From Verrucomicrobiota bacterium (lineage in GTDB: Bacteria; Verrucomicrobiota; Verrucomicrobiia; Verrucomicrobiales; DEV007): 49,211 bases of DNA. Positions 6,679 to 15,124 of the stretch are shown piece after piece (positions within the stretch are counted from its first letter, which is position 1; the number at the start of each line of letters is the position of its first letter). A program made the translations under genes and the position numbers. The notes under the pieces were generated by a model, which saw only the letters and a list, made by a program, of their open reading frames with translations, had not been told where the DNA came from and did no database searches. The stretch covers positions 1 to 49,211 of the forward strand of contig JAGWVU010000037.1 of the NCBI GenBank assembly GCA_018970725.1, written 5' to 3'.

Positions 6679-8952
6679 TCAGCGGTTCGGCGAGGCCTGG
6701 ATATTGTCAATATACACACTCTTCTGGCTCTGGGGCGAGAATCCGAAAATCCCCGGAGCCCCCTTCTTGTGAGCGTTCTTGTGCGCGAACTCGATGGTCC
6801 ATGCATCCGGTTCCGCGGCCTCGCGCGGCCAAGCCTTGCCCCGCACCACACCGGATCCGTCCGGATTGACGTCGACCCGCAGCTTCAGCTTGTACCACTG
6901 GTTCGCCGTCACCGGGAACGGCACGCTGTGCTTGACCCGCTCGTGGTTCGAGCTGATTTCCAGAAGATTCGAGTTCCCCACCAACGAAAGGTTGTAGCGC
7001 TGGTTGATCAACCCCACGGTCGACTTGCTGCGCCGGTTCCCATCCGTCATCACATCGGCACTGATGGTGTAATTCGACGAATCCGGATGCCCGAAGAAGG
7101 ACAACGACCGCATGAACAGAATGTTGTCGAGCGTCTTGGCCAGCACTTTGCTTCCGTTGATTTCACGCACCTCCCACTTGAGACGGGCGCCGATCCACGG
7201 AAGCGGCGGATAGGCAAACTTCACCCCATCCACCGGATGATCCACCGCGAGGTCATACTTCTCAAAGTCCTCGGTGAACGGAAGCGGGGCCACCACGCGA
7301 CCACGAACCATGCCGGACACTCCGTCCGCGGTCCCCTTGAAAATCCCCGCGGATTGCTTCGCCGCCGGCCCGGCCGCGATTTCACTTCCCTCCACTTTCG
7401 CATCCAACACGGCCTTGACCTTGGCCGTGGGAGGAATGAATGAGGCCCACTGCGGCGCACCGGCCGGTCCGATCACGCTCCCGTTTGCGTCCACGTTGGA
7501 AAGGCGCAAAGCAGCTTTGTCACCCGGCTCAAGAAGCACATCGCCAGGCACCACCCGGATCGAGGCCGGCGCCCCGACAACCACCGGCGCATCCTGCGGC
7601 GCGACGTCGTAACTGATCCCCTCGTTGCGGATCTTGAACGCATACAGCTTCTGCATGGTGTGCACAAAGAGCATCCCGTTCGAAAGCGAGGGAGAACCGT
7701 GGCAATTGCCCTCCAACTCGATCCGATGAAGGGTCTCCGGCCCTGCATCGGTCGGCTTGATGACGTAAAGCAACCCTTGGTTCATCGTGATGTAGAGCAA
7801 ACCGTCCGCGTAAATCGGGGAAGCCAAAATCTGGTCCGTCCCAAGCTTGGTCGTCCACAGAACCTTGCCTGTGCCCGCATCGACACTGTGCAACTCGCCG
7901 TTCATCGTCACCTGATAGAGCCGATCCCCGACCAGAACCGGGGAACTGCCAAACATCTCCAGGCTGTTGCGCCAGAGTTCGTTGTTGACTTTCGGAGCGC
8001 CGCCTTGCCCCTCCTCAACCTCGCCGCCCGCCTTCGCGTCGTCCTCGGGAAGTTTCAAGGCCACCATCCGCCCGGTCTCGGTGGAATCGGTGTTCTCCGT
8101 CCCGTGAATGCAGATGACTTTGTCGCCTCCGTGAATCACCGGCGAGGCATTGAGCCCCCCTACAGTCGCCTGAAAACGCCACAACGGCTTGCCGTCGGCC
8201 ACGTTGAGGGCCGCCAGATTACCACACCCCAAGCCCACATACATCACCCGGCGCCCCGCACGAGTCGTCAGATAGGGCGTCGAAAAGGAAGTATCCTTCA
8301 AATACGGATCGCCAACCCCGGGACTCGAGGCCCACACCAAATCACCGGTCTTTTTGTCGAATCCGAAAAAGCGGTCACGCGCCGGACCATCCGCCCCCCA
8401 ATAGGCAGTGACCGCCCGGGTGATGACGAGATCCCCGTCCACCACACAGGCCCCGGCCCGACCGTTCGGGAAGGTCAACCGACCGAAACGCTCCATCATC
8501 GAGATCTCCCAGAGCAGATTGCCGTCCCGGTCATGACAATTGAAAATCCCGTAGGTGGTGTGCAGGTAAATGTTCCCCGTGTCCGGATCCACCACCGGCG
8601 CCCCGACTGAATACCGGTCATACACGGTATCCGAAATGAAATCGTTGAACGTCCGCTCCCACAGAACTTTCCCGCTGGCAACATCCACCGCCATCAAGAC
8701 CTCCTGCAGATCGGGCCCCTGCCCACGATACCCCCAGGCGTAGAGACGGCCATCGTGAACCACCGGCGTGCCCCGGCCCGCCAATTCCACTTCCCACACC
8801 GCCTTGGGCTCGAAAACCGGCTTCTTGTAATGTTCCAAACTCACCCCGTTCTGCAAGGGCCCCCGCCAACGCAACCAGTCACCCGGCTTCTCCGCCGCCG
8901 ACAGCGGGATACCAAGGGAGAACGAAATCGCGGCAAGGAGGAATCGGGTCAT
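6679..8952 (-). CDS. Secreted PQQ-like beta-propeller protein with a C-terminal lectin/LamG-like domain
   Basis: A 757-residue exported protein. The ATG at 8952 gives a signal peptide (MTRFLLAAISFSLGIPLSAA); a GTG at 8973 would add seven residues. Residues about 25-450 are a quinoprotein-like propeller with blades such as YAWGYRGQGPDL, VLWTTKLGTDQI and LLYVIKPTDAG. A linker of about 100 residues follows, and roughly 560-757 look like a concanavalin/LamG-type jelly roll (YTISADVMTDG, WYKLKLRVDV, VYIDNIQASPN), a carbohydrate-binding style fold. The gene lies 31 bp upstream of the smaller propeller gene and shares its strand; its promoter should be in the 165-bp divergent space before 9118. This could be a periplasmic or cell-surface polysaccharide-binding propeller. 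PQQ binding is not demonstrated by the sequence. Confidence 0.87.
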   Translation of the reverse strand: MTRFLLAAISFSLGIPLSAAEKPGDWLRWRGPLQNGVSLEHYKKPVFEPKAVWEVELAGRGTPVVHDGRLYAWGYRGQGPDLQEVLMAVDVASGKVLWERTFNDFISDTVYDRYSVGAPVVDPDTGNIYLHTTYGIFNCHDRDGNLLWEISMMERFGRLTFPNGRAGACVVDGDLVITRAVTAYWGADGPARDRFFGFDKKTGDLVWASSPGVGDPYLKDTSFSTPYLTTRAGRRVMYVGLGCGNLAALNVADGKPLWRFQATVGGLNASPVIHGGDKVICIHGTENTDSTETGRMVALKLPEDDAKAGGEVEEGQGGAPKVNNELWRNSLEMFGSSPVLVGDRLYQVTMNGELHSVDAGTGKVLWTTKLGTDQILASPIYADGLLYITMNQGLLYVIKPTDAGPETLHRIELEGNCHGSPSLSNGMLFVHTMQKLYAFKIRNEGISYDVAPQDAPVVVGAPASIRVVPGDVLLEPGDKAALRLSNVDANGSVIGPAGAPQWASFIPPTAKVKAVLDAKVEGSEIAAGPAAKQSAGIFKGTADGVSGMVRGRVVAPLPFTEDFEKYDLAVDHPVDGVKFAYPPLPWIGARLKWEVREINGSKVLAKTLDNILFMRSLSFFGHPDSSNYTISADVMTDGNRRSKSTVGLINQRYNLSLVGNSNLLEISSNHERVKHSVPFPVTANQWYKLKLRVDVNPDGSGVVRGKAWPREAAEPDAWTIEFAHKNAHKKGAPGIFGFSPQSQKSVYIDNIQASPNR

Positions 8953-9117
8953 CGTGGGAAATCGAAGGTTCACGGGTTTGCATCGAAGTTTTCCGGCGGT
9001 TTGTTCCCTTTGGACATACCTCTCTCGTGAAATCGCGACGCATCACTTCCCCCGTTGTTTTTCGTTGGACCCATGGCCGGGCCGGGGCTAACGGGAATGG
9101 TATTTTCTGCACATGCC

Positions 9118-9939
9118 ATGCCCCTCCTCCTCTTCAAGCCGTGGCCCGTTGGACAAGACCCTCGCGAGGACTGGGTCCGGAGCGCCCGTCAAGCCGGCTT
9201 CGACGGTCTCCAGGGACCTCCCCCGACCGCTCCGGAGCAACGACTCCTCCTCCACGAACAATTGCAGGAGGCGGACCTCGCCTTCATTAGCAATCTCGCC
9301 ACCGCCTCCGATCCGGCCGTTTCCCCGAACCAACATTTGCTCGACCTCCGCACCGCGATCGAGTGTTCCCTCGATCTCTCCCCCCTCCTGATCAACGCCT
9401 GCACCGGATCCGACGCTTGGCCCCTCCCCCTGCAGATCGATTTCTTCGAAAAGATCCTCGCCTTGGAATCCGAGTATGGGATCGAAATCGCCGTGGAAAC
9501 GAGCCGGGGCCGCCCCTTTTTCCACCCGTGGATCACCCGCGAGATCGTCCACCAACTCCCCGAACTCAAGCTCGCCTGCAACTTCGCCCAGTGGTGTTGC
9601 ACAACCGGACGCCTCGTGATGGAGGATGATCCCCGCCTCCTCCGGGACCTCGCCCGGCATGGTCGCCACCTTCACGCCACGGTCGGATTTCAAGACGGCC
9701 CCCAGGTTCCCGACCCTCGCGTGCCCGCCCGCGCCGACCCCCTTGAAAAACATCTCCGATGGTGGGAAACCGTCTGGACCGCGCAAAGCCACCGCGGCCT
9801 TGAGACCATCACCATGCAACCCGGCTTTCAAGCGGACAACCGGTTCCCCCAAATCGACGCCGACGAAGTCAACCGTTGGATGGCCCGGCTTCTCCGCGCA
9901 AGGTTCGCCGCCTGGGAACAGAACATCCCGGCGCGCTGA
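9118..9939 (+). CDS. Xylose-isomerase-like TIM-barrel protein (sugar phosphate isomerase/epimerase family)
   Basis: A 273-residue protein starting at ATG 9118 (MPLLLFKPWPVGQ); a longer frame from 9097 or 9055 is possible but adds no conserved sequence. The family pattern is visible: an N-terminal strand with KPWPVG, the metal-ligand strand IEIAVETSRGRPFFHP, then ELKLACNFAQWCC and HLHATVGFQDGPQVPDP. In related enzymes the central motif is usually D-x-S-H-W; here the acid is an asparagine and the His is Gln, so one metal ligand may be changed. The reaction is therefore uncertain and it may be a non-catalytic or specialised relative. It lies 48 bp upstream of purD on the same strand and divergent from the propeller genes. 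Cytoplasmic, no signal peptide. Confidence 0.8.
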   Translation: MPLLLFKPWPVGQDPREDWVRSARQAGFDGLQGPPPTAPEQRLLLHEQLQEADLAFISNLATASDPAVSPNQHLLDLRTAIECSLDLSPLLINACTGSDAWPLPLQIDFFEKILALESEYGIEIAVETSRGRPFFHPWITREIVHQLPELKLACNFAQWCCTTGRLVMEDDPRLLRDLARHGRHLHATVGFQDGPQVPDPRVPARADPLEKHLRWWETVWTAQSHRGLETITMQPGFQADNRFPQIDADEVNRWMARLLRARFAAWEQNIPAR

Positions 9940-9987
9940 ATCCAAGATTGGACGTTGAGCCCCGCGGTTCCTGCGTTACATCTCGGC

Positions 9988-11250
9988 ATGCGAATTCTGG
10001 TGGTAGGCAAGGGAGGGCGGGAACACGCCCTGGTGACCGCACTTCATGAGTCTCCTTCCGAGACCGAACTCTTCGCCTTTCCCGGCAGCGACGCCATCCA
10101 TACCCTGGCCCGCCCCGTCACGGCCGACAACCTCGCCAGCCTCGCGGCCTTCATGCAACAGGAGCGCATCGACCTTTGCGTCGCCGGGGAGGAGAGCTAC
10201 CTGATCAAGGACGAAGGCCTCGCCAGCGCCTGCGCGGCAATCGGCATCCCGTGTTGGGGGCCGCCCAAGGAATCCGCCCAACTCGAGGCCAGCAAGGATT
10301 TCGCCAAGCGTTTCATGCTCCGGCATGGGATTCCCACCGCTTCCTACCAACACGTCACCACCCTCGACGAGGCCCGCCACGCCATCACCAGCTTCCCCAC
10401 CGTTCTCAAGTTCGATGGTCTGGCCGCCGGAAAGGGCGTCGCCATTTGTCCTGATGCCGCCGCGGCGGAAGCCTTCCTCCACGAGGTTTTCACGGAGCGC
10501 CGGTTCGGCCCGGGCGATCTGCTGGTGGAGGAATGCCTTCACGGTCCGGAAATCTCCATCTTCGCCGCGGTATCCGGGGGCGATTACCAGATCCTCGCGC
10601 CGGCCCGCGATTACAAGCGCATCCGGGACAACGACGAGGGCCCCAACACCGGAGGCATGGGCGCGGTCTCATGCCGCGAGGGCCTGATCCCGCCGGAATT
10701 GCTCGCGGAAATCGAGCGGGATGTGGTGGCCCCCACGATCCGGGGCCTGCAGAGCGATGGACTGCCCTATCAAGGCTTTCTCTATTTCGGCCTCATGCTA
10801 ACCGACACCGGCCCCAAGGTCCTCGAATACAATTGCCGCTTCGGAGACCCGGAAGCCCAGGCCGTCCTGCCTCTCATCCAAGGCGATCTCGCGCGCTATA
10901 TCGCAAGCGGTGCCCAAGGCAAACTCGAGAAGGATCTCATCCACTTCTCCGCGGACTGGAGCGTCTGCGTCATCCTTGCCTCCGCCGGTTATCCCGACCA
11001 ACCCAGAACCGGCGACCTGATCGAGGGCCTGGAAACGACCTCAGGCGTGCGCCTCTACCACGCCGGCACCCGCCGTGACACTCAGGGGAACTATGTCACC
11101 CAGGGAGGCCGGGTCCTCGCTGTCGCCGCCCAAGCCACCACGCGGGAGGAGGCCGTGACAAAAGCCAATGCCGAAGCTGACAAAATTCACTTTGCAGGTC
11201 TTCAGCGCCGGAGCGACATCGGACGCCTGCACTTCGAGCCCCGGGGATGA
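9988..11250 (+). CDS. purD: Phosphoribosylamine-glycine ligase (GAR synthetase)
   Basis: A 420-residue ATP-grasp enzyme of de novo purine synthesis that joins glycine to phosphoribosylamine using ATP. The N-terminal motif MRILVVGKGGREHAL is diagnostic, followed by the ATP-grasp core with FPTVLKFDGLAAGKGV, the GPEISIFA segment, YNCRFGDPEAQAVLP and the C-terminal VILASAGYP segment. Length equals the family norm (420-430). The ATG at 9988 is chosen because the family always begins at this glycine-rich strand; a TTG at 9955 would add eleven residues without conservation. It stands downstream of the TIM-barrel gene and converges on the cysJ-like gene, with a hairpin in the 29-bp space between them. 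No other purine genes are in the window. Confidence 0.97.
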   Translation: MRILVVGKGGREHALVTALHESPSETELFAFPGSDAIHTLARPVTADNLASLAAFMQQERIDLCVAGEESYLIKDEGLASACAAIGIPCWGPPKESAQLEASKDFAKRFMLRHGIPTASYQHVTTLDEARHAITSFPTVLKFDGLAAGKGVAICPDAAAAEAFLHEVFTERRFGPGDLLVEECLHGPEISIFAAVSGGDYQILAPARDYKRIRDNDEGPNTGGMGAVSCREGLIPPELLAEIERDVVAPTIRGLQSDGLPYQGFLYFGLMLTDTGPKVLEYNCRFGDPEAQAVLPLIQGDLARYIASGAQGKLEKDLIHFSADWSVCVILASAGYPDQPRTGDLIEGLETTSGVRLYHAGTRRDTQGNYVTQGGRVLAVAAQATTREEAVTKANAEADKIHFAGLQRRSDIGRLHFEPRG

Positions 11251-11251
11251 C

Positions 11252-11278
11252 CGGTGAGGGCGCTGGGGCGCTTCACCG
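11252..11278. terminator. Hairpin between convergent purD and cysJ
   Basis: Stem CGGTGA/TCACCG (11252-11257 with 11273-11278) continued by GCGC/GCGC around a TGGG loop, with a small asymmetric bulge. It fills the convergent gap and could stop transcription from both sides, but there is no T-run on either strand. Confidence 0.4.
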
Positions 11279-11279
11279 A

Positions 11280-13109
11280 TCAATAGACATCGCGCAGGTA
11301 GCGCTTGGCCTTGCGCAGGCCCTCAACATGAGCCTCCGCATCGATACGACTCATGCCGCCATGCGTTTCCGCGATGCGGATCAACATTTCGTGGACATCA
11401 CCTGCCATGCGCTCTGCATCGCCACAGACGTAGAAACAGGCACCTTCCTCAAGCCAGCGCCACAATTCCGCAGCCCGCTCTTCCATCCGGTTCTGCACGT
11501 AGATCTTGTGCTTTTGATCCCGGGAAAACGCGACATCAAGCCGGGTGAGCAAACCATCTTTGAGATACTCCTGCCACTCCACCTGGTAAAGAAAATCCAA
11601 GGTGTAACGTTGATCCCCGAAGAACAACCAGTTGCGTCCCTTGGCCCCCACTGCCTGACGCTCCTGCAAGAAGGCACGGAAGGGAGCCACTCCGGTGCCG
11701 GGGCCCACCATGATGATCGGCGTATCCCCATCAACCGGGAGCTTGAAGTTCTTGTTGGTGGTCGTGTAAACCGGAACCGTCCCCCCAACCTTGACCCGAT
11801 CCGCCAGAAAGGAGGAAGCCACTCCCACCCGGTCCCGCCCATGAGTCTCATACCGGACGGTCGCCACCGTGAGATGCACCTCACCGGGACAAGCCCGCAA
11901 ACTGGAAGCAATTGAATAAAGACGGGGCGGCATCTTGCGCAGCAGCCCGAGGAAGTCGGACGCCTCCATGCCCGCAACCGGGAAATCAGCCAACAGATCC
12001 ACCACCTGACGTCCGTCCAGATACTGACGCCAGACTTCGCTGTCCCCAAGCAGCTTGGAAAGTTTGTCCGACTTGGCGACCTCGTTGTATTTCGACGCCA
12101 GGTTCTTCGTCAAACCCGTGCAGTCGTAGTGCACCTGGAGCGCGCTAGACAGATCACAGGAAACGCCATCCACCATCACCTGCTCCCCGCGGAACTTGCC
12201 GACAGCCAACAGCCTCTCTACGTCCTCCGCCCGGTTTGACGGCACCACTGCCAAGGAATCCCCCGGTTCATAGCTCATGCCAGAACCCTCGAGGAGCAAC
12301 TCGTGATGCCAAACTTCCTTGCCCGACCCGCGTCCGCTCAGGAGAATCTTCTCCTTCAGCGGAGCCGGAAACGGCTTCTTCTTGCCATACTCCGAGGCGA
12401 CGGCCCCGGCCCCGCCTCCAACCACTGCAACCGGGGCCGGATCGACAGCGGCGAACCGCTTGAGAAACTCGACGAGCATTGCGTCCATCCACCGGGCGAA
12501 CGGCTGCTCGTAGTCCGTATCACAATCGATCCGCTCGTAAAACCGCTGCGCCCCCAACTCCTCAAGACGACGATCGAAATCCTTACCGGTCTGACAAAAC
12601 TTGTCATAACTCGTATCACCCAAGCCACAAACCGCATAGGACGTCCCACCGAACGAAGGAGCCTCCGGCGACATCAAGGCCGCATGCAAGCCGACCGCAT
12701 TGTCCGGGGGATCGCCATCCCCCCAGGTGCTTGTGATCACCACGAGATGCTTCTCGCGAGCCAAATCTGCCACGGTTCGATCGGCCATGTCCACAACCGT
12801 GGCCTTGATACCACGCTTGCCGGCCTCCTTCCGCGCCATCTGCGCGAGACCCTCGGCGTTCCCGGATTCACTGCCATAAACAATCGCCAAGGAAGGCACG
12901 GAAGCCGCCCTGAGGCCCGCTCCGAGCATGGCTCCAACGGCGGGCTCCACCGCCACCGACGGCGTGAGCCCGGATTGCCGGATCGCAGCCTCAACTCCCG
13001 CCACAAAACCGGTCAGCCAAGTAAACTGCGACGGTGTGATGCCAGAGAGAAGCCGGGTAAGAGCGACACGCTGCTCTTCAGAAAACGGTGCGGAATCAGG
13101 GATCTGCAT
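11280..13109 (-). CDS. cysJ: Sulfite reductase [NADPH] flavoprotein subunit (CysJ-like diflavin reductase)
   Basis: A 609-residue cytoplasmic diflavin reductase that passes electrons from NADPH through FAD and FMN to a partner, normally the sulfite reductase hemoprotein. The first 70 residues (EEQRVALTRLLSG, SQFTWLTGFVAG) match the N-terminal segment of CysJ rather than of P450 reductases. Then come the flavodoxin domain (73-215) with IVYGSESGNAEGLA, TSTWGDGDPPDNAV and GLGDTSYDKFC; the FAD domain with PPRLYSIASS; and the NADPH domain with GPGTGVAPFRAFLQER and YVCGDAERMAGDV. The C-terminus KRYLRDVY is the family ending. The ATG at 13109 gives the usual length. No cysI lies beside it, so the partner must be encoded elsewhere; a cysteine synthase gene occurs in the window at 25497-26459. 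Confidence 0.93.
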   Translation of the reverse strand: MQIPDSAPFSEEQRVALTRLLSGITPSQFTWLTGFVAGVEAAIRQSGLTPSVAVEPAVGAMLGAGLRAASVPSLAIVYGSESGNAEGLAQMARKEAGKRGIKATVVDMADRTVADLAREKHLVVITSTWGDGDPPDNAVGLHAALMSPEAPSFGGTSYAVCGLGDTSYDKFCQTGKDFDRRLEELGAQRFYERIDCDTDYEQPFARWMDAMLVEFLKRFAAVDPAPVAVVGGGAGAVASEYGKKKPFPAPLKEKILLSGRGSGKEVWHHELLLEGSGMSYEPGDSLAVVPSNRAEDVERLLAVGKFRGEQVMVDGVSCDLSSALQVHYDCTGLTKNLASKYNEVAKSDKLSKLLGDSEVWRQYLDGRQVVDLLADFPVAGMEASDFLGLLRKMPPRLYSIASSLRACPGEVHLTVATVRYETHGRDRVGVASSFLADRVKVGGTVPVYTTTNKNFKLPVDGDTPIIMVGPGTGVAPFRAFLQERQAVGAKGRNWLFFGDQRYTLDFLYQVEWQEYLKDGLLTRLDVAFSRDQKHKIYVQNRMEERAAELWRWLEEGACFYVCGDAERMAGDVHEMLIRIAETHGGMSRIDAEAHVEGLRKAKRYLRDVY

Positions 13110-13201
13110 GGTCAATGCCGGAGACGTTGGGCTGATCGAAACAAAGTGCGGAATTCGCACGGAAGGATACGAACGAGACGGTTCCGAAGAAACCACCCGC
13201 C

Positions 13202-13229
13202 AAAAAGGGAGGCCAAGATCTGGCCTCCC
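13202..13229 (-). terminator. Rho-independent terminator of the rpoA-rplQ unit
   Basis: Stem GGGAGGCC/GGCCTCCC around a seven-base loop at 13207-13229, followed on the minus strand by five T residues (complement of 13202-13206). It lies 35 bp after the rplQ stop codon, the expected place for the operon terminator. Confidence 0.88.
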
Positions 13230-13264
13230 GATCCACTCCGCACGGCCGGGGAATACGCCGTTGC

Positions 13265-13660
13265 TCAGGCCGCCTGACCGGTCTCTTCCTGAACCTGCGC
13301 GCCGGGAAGATCCACCCAGGAAATGATGGCCATCGGCGCGGCGTCACTCCGGCGGAACCCGAGCTTGACGATCCGGGTGTAACCACCCTGACGCCCAGCC
13401 GCAAGGGGCACCACGTTTTCAAAAAGACGCTTCACCGAGTCCTTCTGGCGAAGGAAGGCGACCGCCGTCCGGCGCGCGTGCAGTGAATCCTTGCGCGCCA
13501 AAGTCACAAGTTTCTCCGCGACGGGCTTGAGCGCTTTGGCCTTGGCCAAGGTGGTTCGGATACTGCCGTATTCAATCAGGCTGCAGGCCATGTTGGCCAA
13601 CAAGGCACGGCGATGGGATGCGGTCCGCTGAAGCTTTGCGGTTTTTTGCCGGTGTCTCAT
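13265..13660 (-). CDS. rplQ: 50S ribosomal protein L17
   Basis: A 131-residue bL17 protein of the large ribosomal subunit. The N-terminus MRHRQKTAKLQRTASHRRALLA carries the family pattern RHr-x-kLgRt-x-sHR-aLl, then NMACSLIEYGSIRTTLAKAKALKP and the RLFENVVPLAAGRQGGYTRI segment; the C-terminus has the usual short acidic tail. It follows rpoA by 40 bp on the same strand, the near-universal bacterial order, and ends before a strong terminator. Nothing is odd in sequence or length. Confidence 0.98.
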   Translation of the reverse strand: MRHRQKTAKLQRTASHRRALLANMACSLIEYGSIRTTLAKAKALKPVAEKLVTLARKDSLHARRTAVAFLRQKDSVKRLFENVVPLAAGRQGGYTRIVKLGFRRSDAAPMAIISWVDLPGAQVQEETGQAA

Positions 13661-13700
13661 GGAATGTTCAGTTCAGGTTTGCAAAGGGTCAACTCCGGTC

Positions 13701-14783
13701 TCAGTCGTCGGAATTGCCGAGATTCATGTCAATCAATTCGGTGAGGCCGCCCCCGCGCGGCTTCAAGTCGGCCAGGAGCGGCGAAGGGTAGGGCGAATCC
13801 ATCAGGTGCGGATCAATCTGCATCCCAAGCGAAAGACCCAGCTCGGAAAGCTTCTCCTTGATCTCGTTCAAGGACTTCTTGCCGAAGTTGCGATACTTCA
13901 ACATCTCCGCCTCACTCTTCATCGCCAATTGCCCCACCGTGGTGATATTGGCGTTGTTGAGGCAGTTCGCGGCGCGAACCGACAACTCGATCTCGTTCAC
14001 GCTCATATTGAGAAGCTTTTTCAACTCCGCGTTTTCCTCACTTTCGGCCGGAGCCTCGGACTCGAAATGAATCAGCGAATCGTCGTAATTGACGAAAACA
14101 TCCAAGTGATGCCGAAGAATCGCCGAGGACTGCAACAAGGCATCCGAGGGATCGATCCGGCCATCCGTCCAGATGTGGAGAACGAGCTTGTTGTAATCCG
14201 TGCGCTGCCCGACACGGGTGTATTCCACCGCATACTTGACGCGCTGAACCGGGGAAAAAATGGAATCGATCGCAATCACGCCGATGGGCATCTCGGCGTA
14301 TTTGTTGTCGTCGCTGGTGTTGAATCCGCGGCCGACACGGACTTCCAGATCCGCCTCAAACTTGGTCTTCCGGTCGAGGGTGCAGATCAGCTGGTCCTTG
14401 TTGACGACCTCATACTGGCTCGATTCCTGAATATCCGCCGCCGTAACCGGCCCCTCCCGGTCCACCGAAATGCTCAGGGTTGCGGGATCTTTCCGGTCGA
14501 AGTGCCGGAACTTCACCTTCTTCAGGTTAAGGATGATGTCGGTCACGTCCTCGACCACGCCGGGCAGGGAAGTGAACTCGTGGTCGGCTCCGGTGATCCG
14601 GACCGAAGTGATCGCCGCCCCCTCCAAGGAGGCCAGCAACACGCGGCGCAACGAGTTGCCGATCGTGTGTCCGTAACCGTTCTCAAACGGTTCGGCCGTG
14701 AAGCAAGCGTAGGTTTCCGTGGCCGTTTCCTCGTCTTTCACGAGGTGCTTCGGCATTTCAAAACGAGCAAGGTTGGTGGGCAT
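13701..14783 (-). CDS. rpoA: DNA-directed RNA polymerase subunit alpha
   Basis: A 360-residue RNA polymerase alpha subunit. The N-terminal dimerisation domain (about 1-245) shows PFENGYGHTIGNSLRRVLL, AAITSVRITGADHEF and the strand VKFRHFDRKDP. After an acidic linker (EAPAESEENAEL), the C-terminal DNA/activator-binding domain (about 265-330) has VNEIELSVRAANCLNNANI and KYRNFGKKSLNEIKEKL. The last 30 residues (SPYPSPLLADLKPRGGG and onward) form an extra tail beyond the usual end. The usual upstream genes rpsM, rpsK and rpsD are absent: instead there is a 341-bp gap and a divergent gene. So rpoA-rplQ must have its own promoter, which I cannot place with confidence. Confidence 0.98.
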   Translation of the reverse strand: MPTNLARFEMPKHLVKDEETATETYACFTAEPFENGYGHTIGNSLRRVLLASLEGAAITSVRITGADHEFTSLPGVVEDVTDIILNLKKVKFRHFDRKDPATLSISVDREGPVTAADIQESSQYEVVNKDQLICTLDRKTKFEADLEVRVGRGFNTSDDNKYAEMPIGVIAIDSIFSPVQRVKYAVEYTRVGQRTDYNKLVLHIWTDGRIDPSDALLQSSAILRHHLDVFVNYDDSLIHFESEAPAESEENAELKKLLNMSVNEIELSVRAANCLNNANITTVGQLAMKSEAEMLKYRNFGKKSLNEIKEKLSELGLSLGMQIDPHLMDSPYPSPLLADLKPRGGGLTELIDMNLGNSDD

Positions 14784-15124
14784 CGGTATTCAAAAGCGCC
14801 GGGTTTCCTCCGGGGGGAGTCCCCTTGGACCGAGCACCCTTCGATGATCGGCCAACCCCGGAGACCAACGGCATTGTTCAAAACAACTCCTTACAGGCGG
14901 GGGAGGAAAAACGATGGATCCGGGGCGTTTGTCAAAGGAAAAATCACCCCAGAAGGCACTTCCACACCGGAGACAGGCACCATCTATCCAAGCGGTTGTC
15001 TCTCCTCTCTTCTGCTATCCGCAGAGAAACCTCACCACTGCTTTTGATTTATTTTCCATGATATCTATTGTCATAACATCAGATTCCCATTGACTTTGGT
15101 ATCTTTATAGCGGAAGACCGCGAG
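14784..15124. other. Gene-free divergent promoter region between rpoA and the H1-like gene
   Basis: The longest gene-free stretch of the window. No ORF here looks real. The part from about 15040 to 15115 is distinctly AT-richer than its surroundings and should hold the promoters for both divergent genes; TTGACT at 15090-15095 and TTGTCA at 15068-15073 resemble -35 boxes for the plus-strand gene, but neither has a good -10 partner at 17 bp. I see no hairpin or riboswitch-like structure. Confidence 0.5.

Noticed and set aside
15068-15113. TTGTCA and TTGACT boxes as promoter of the H1-like gene
   Set aside because: Neither has a -10-like hexamer 16-18 bp downstream, so I do not call a promoter.
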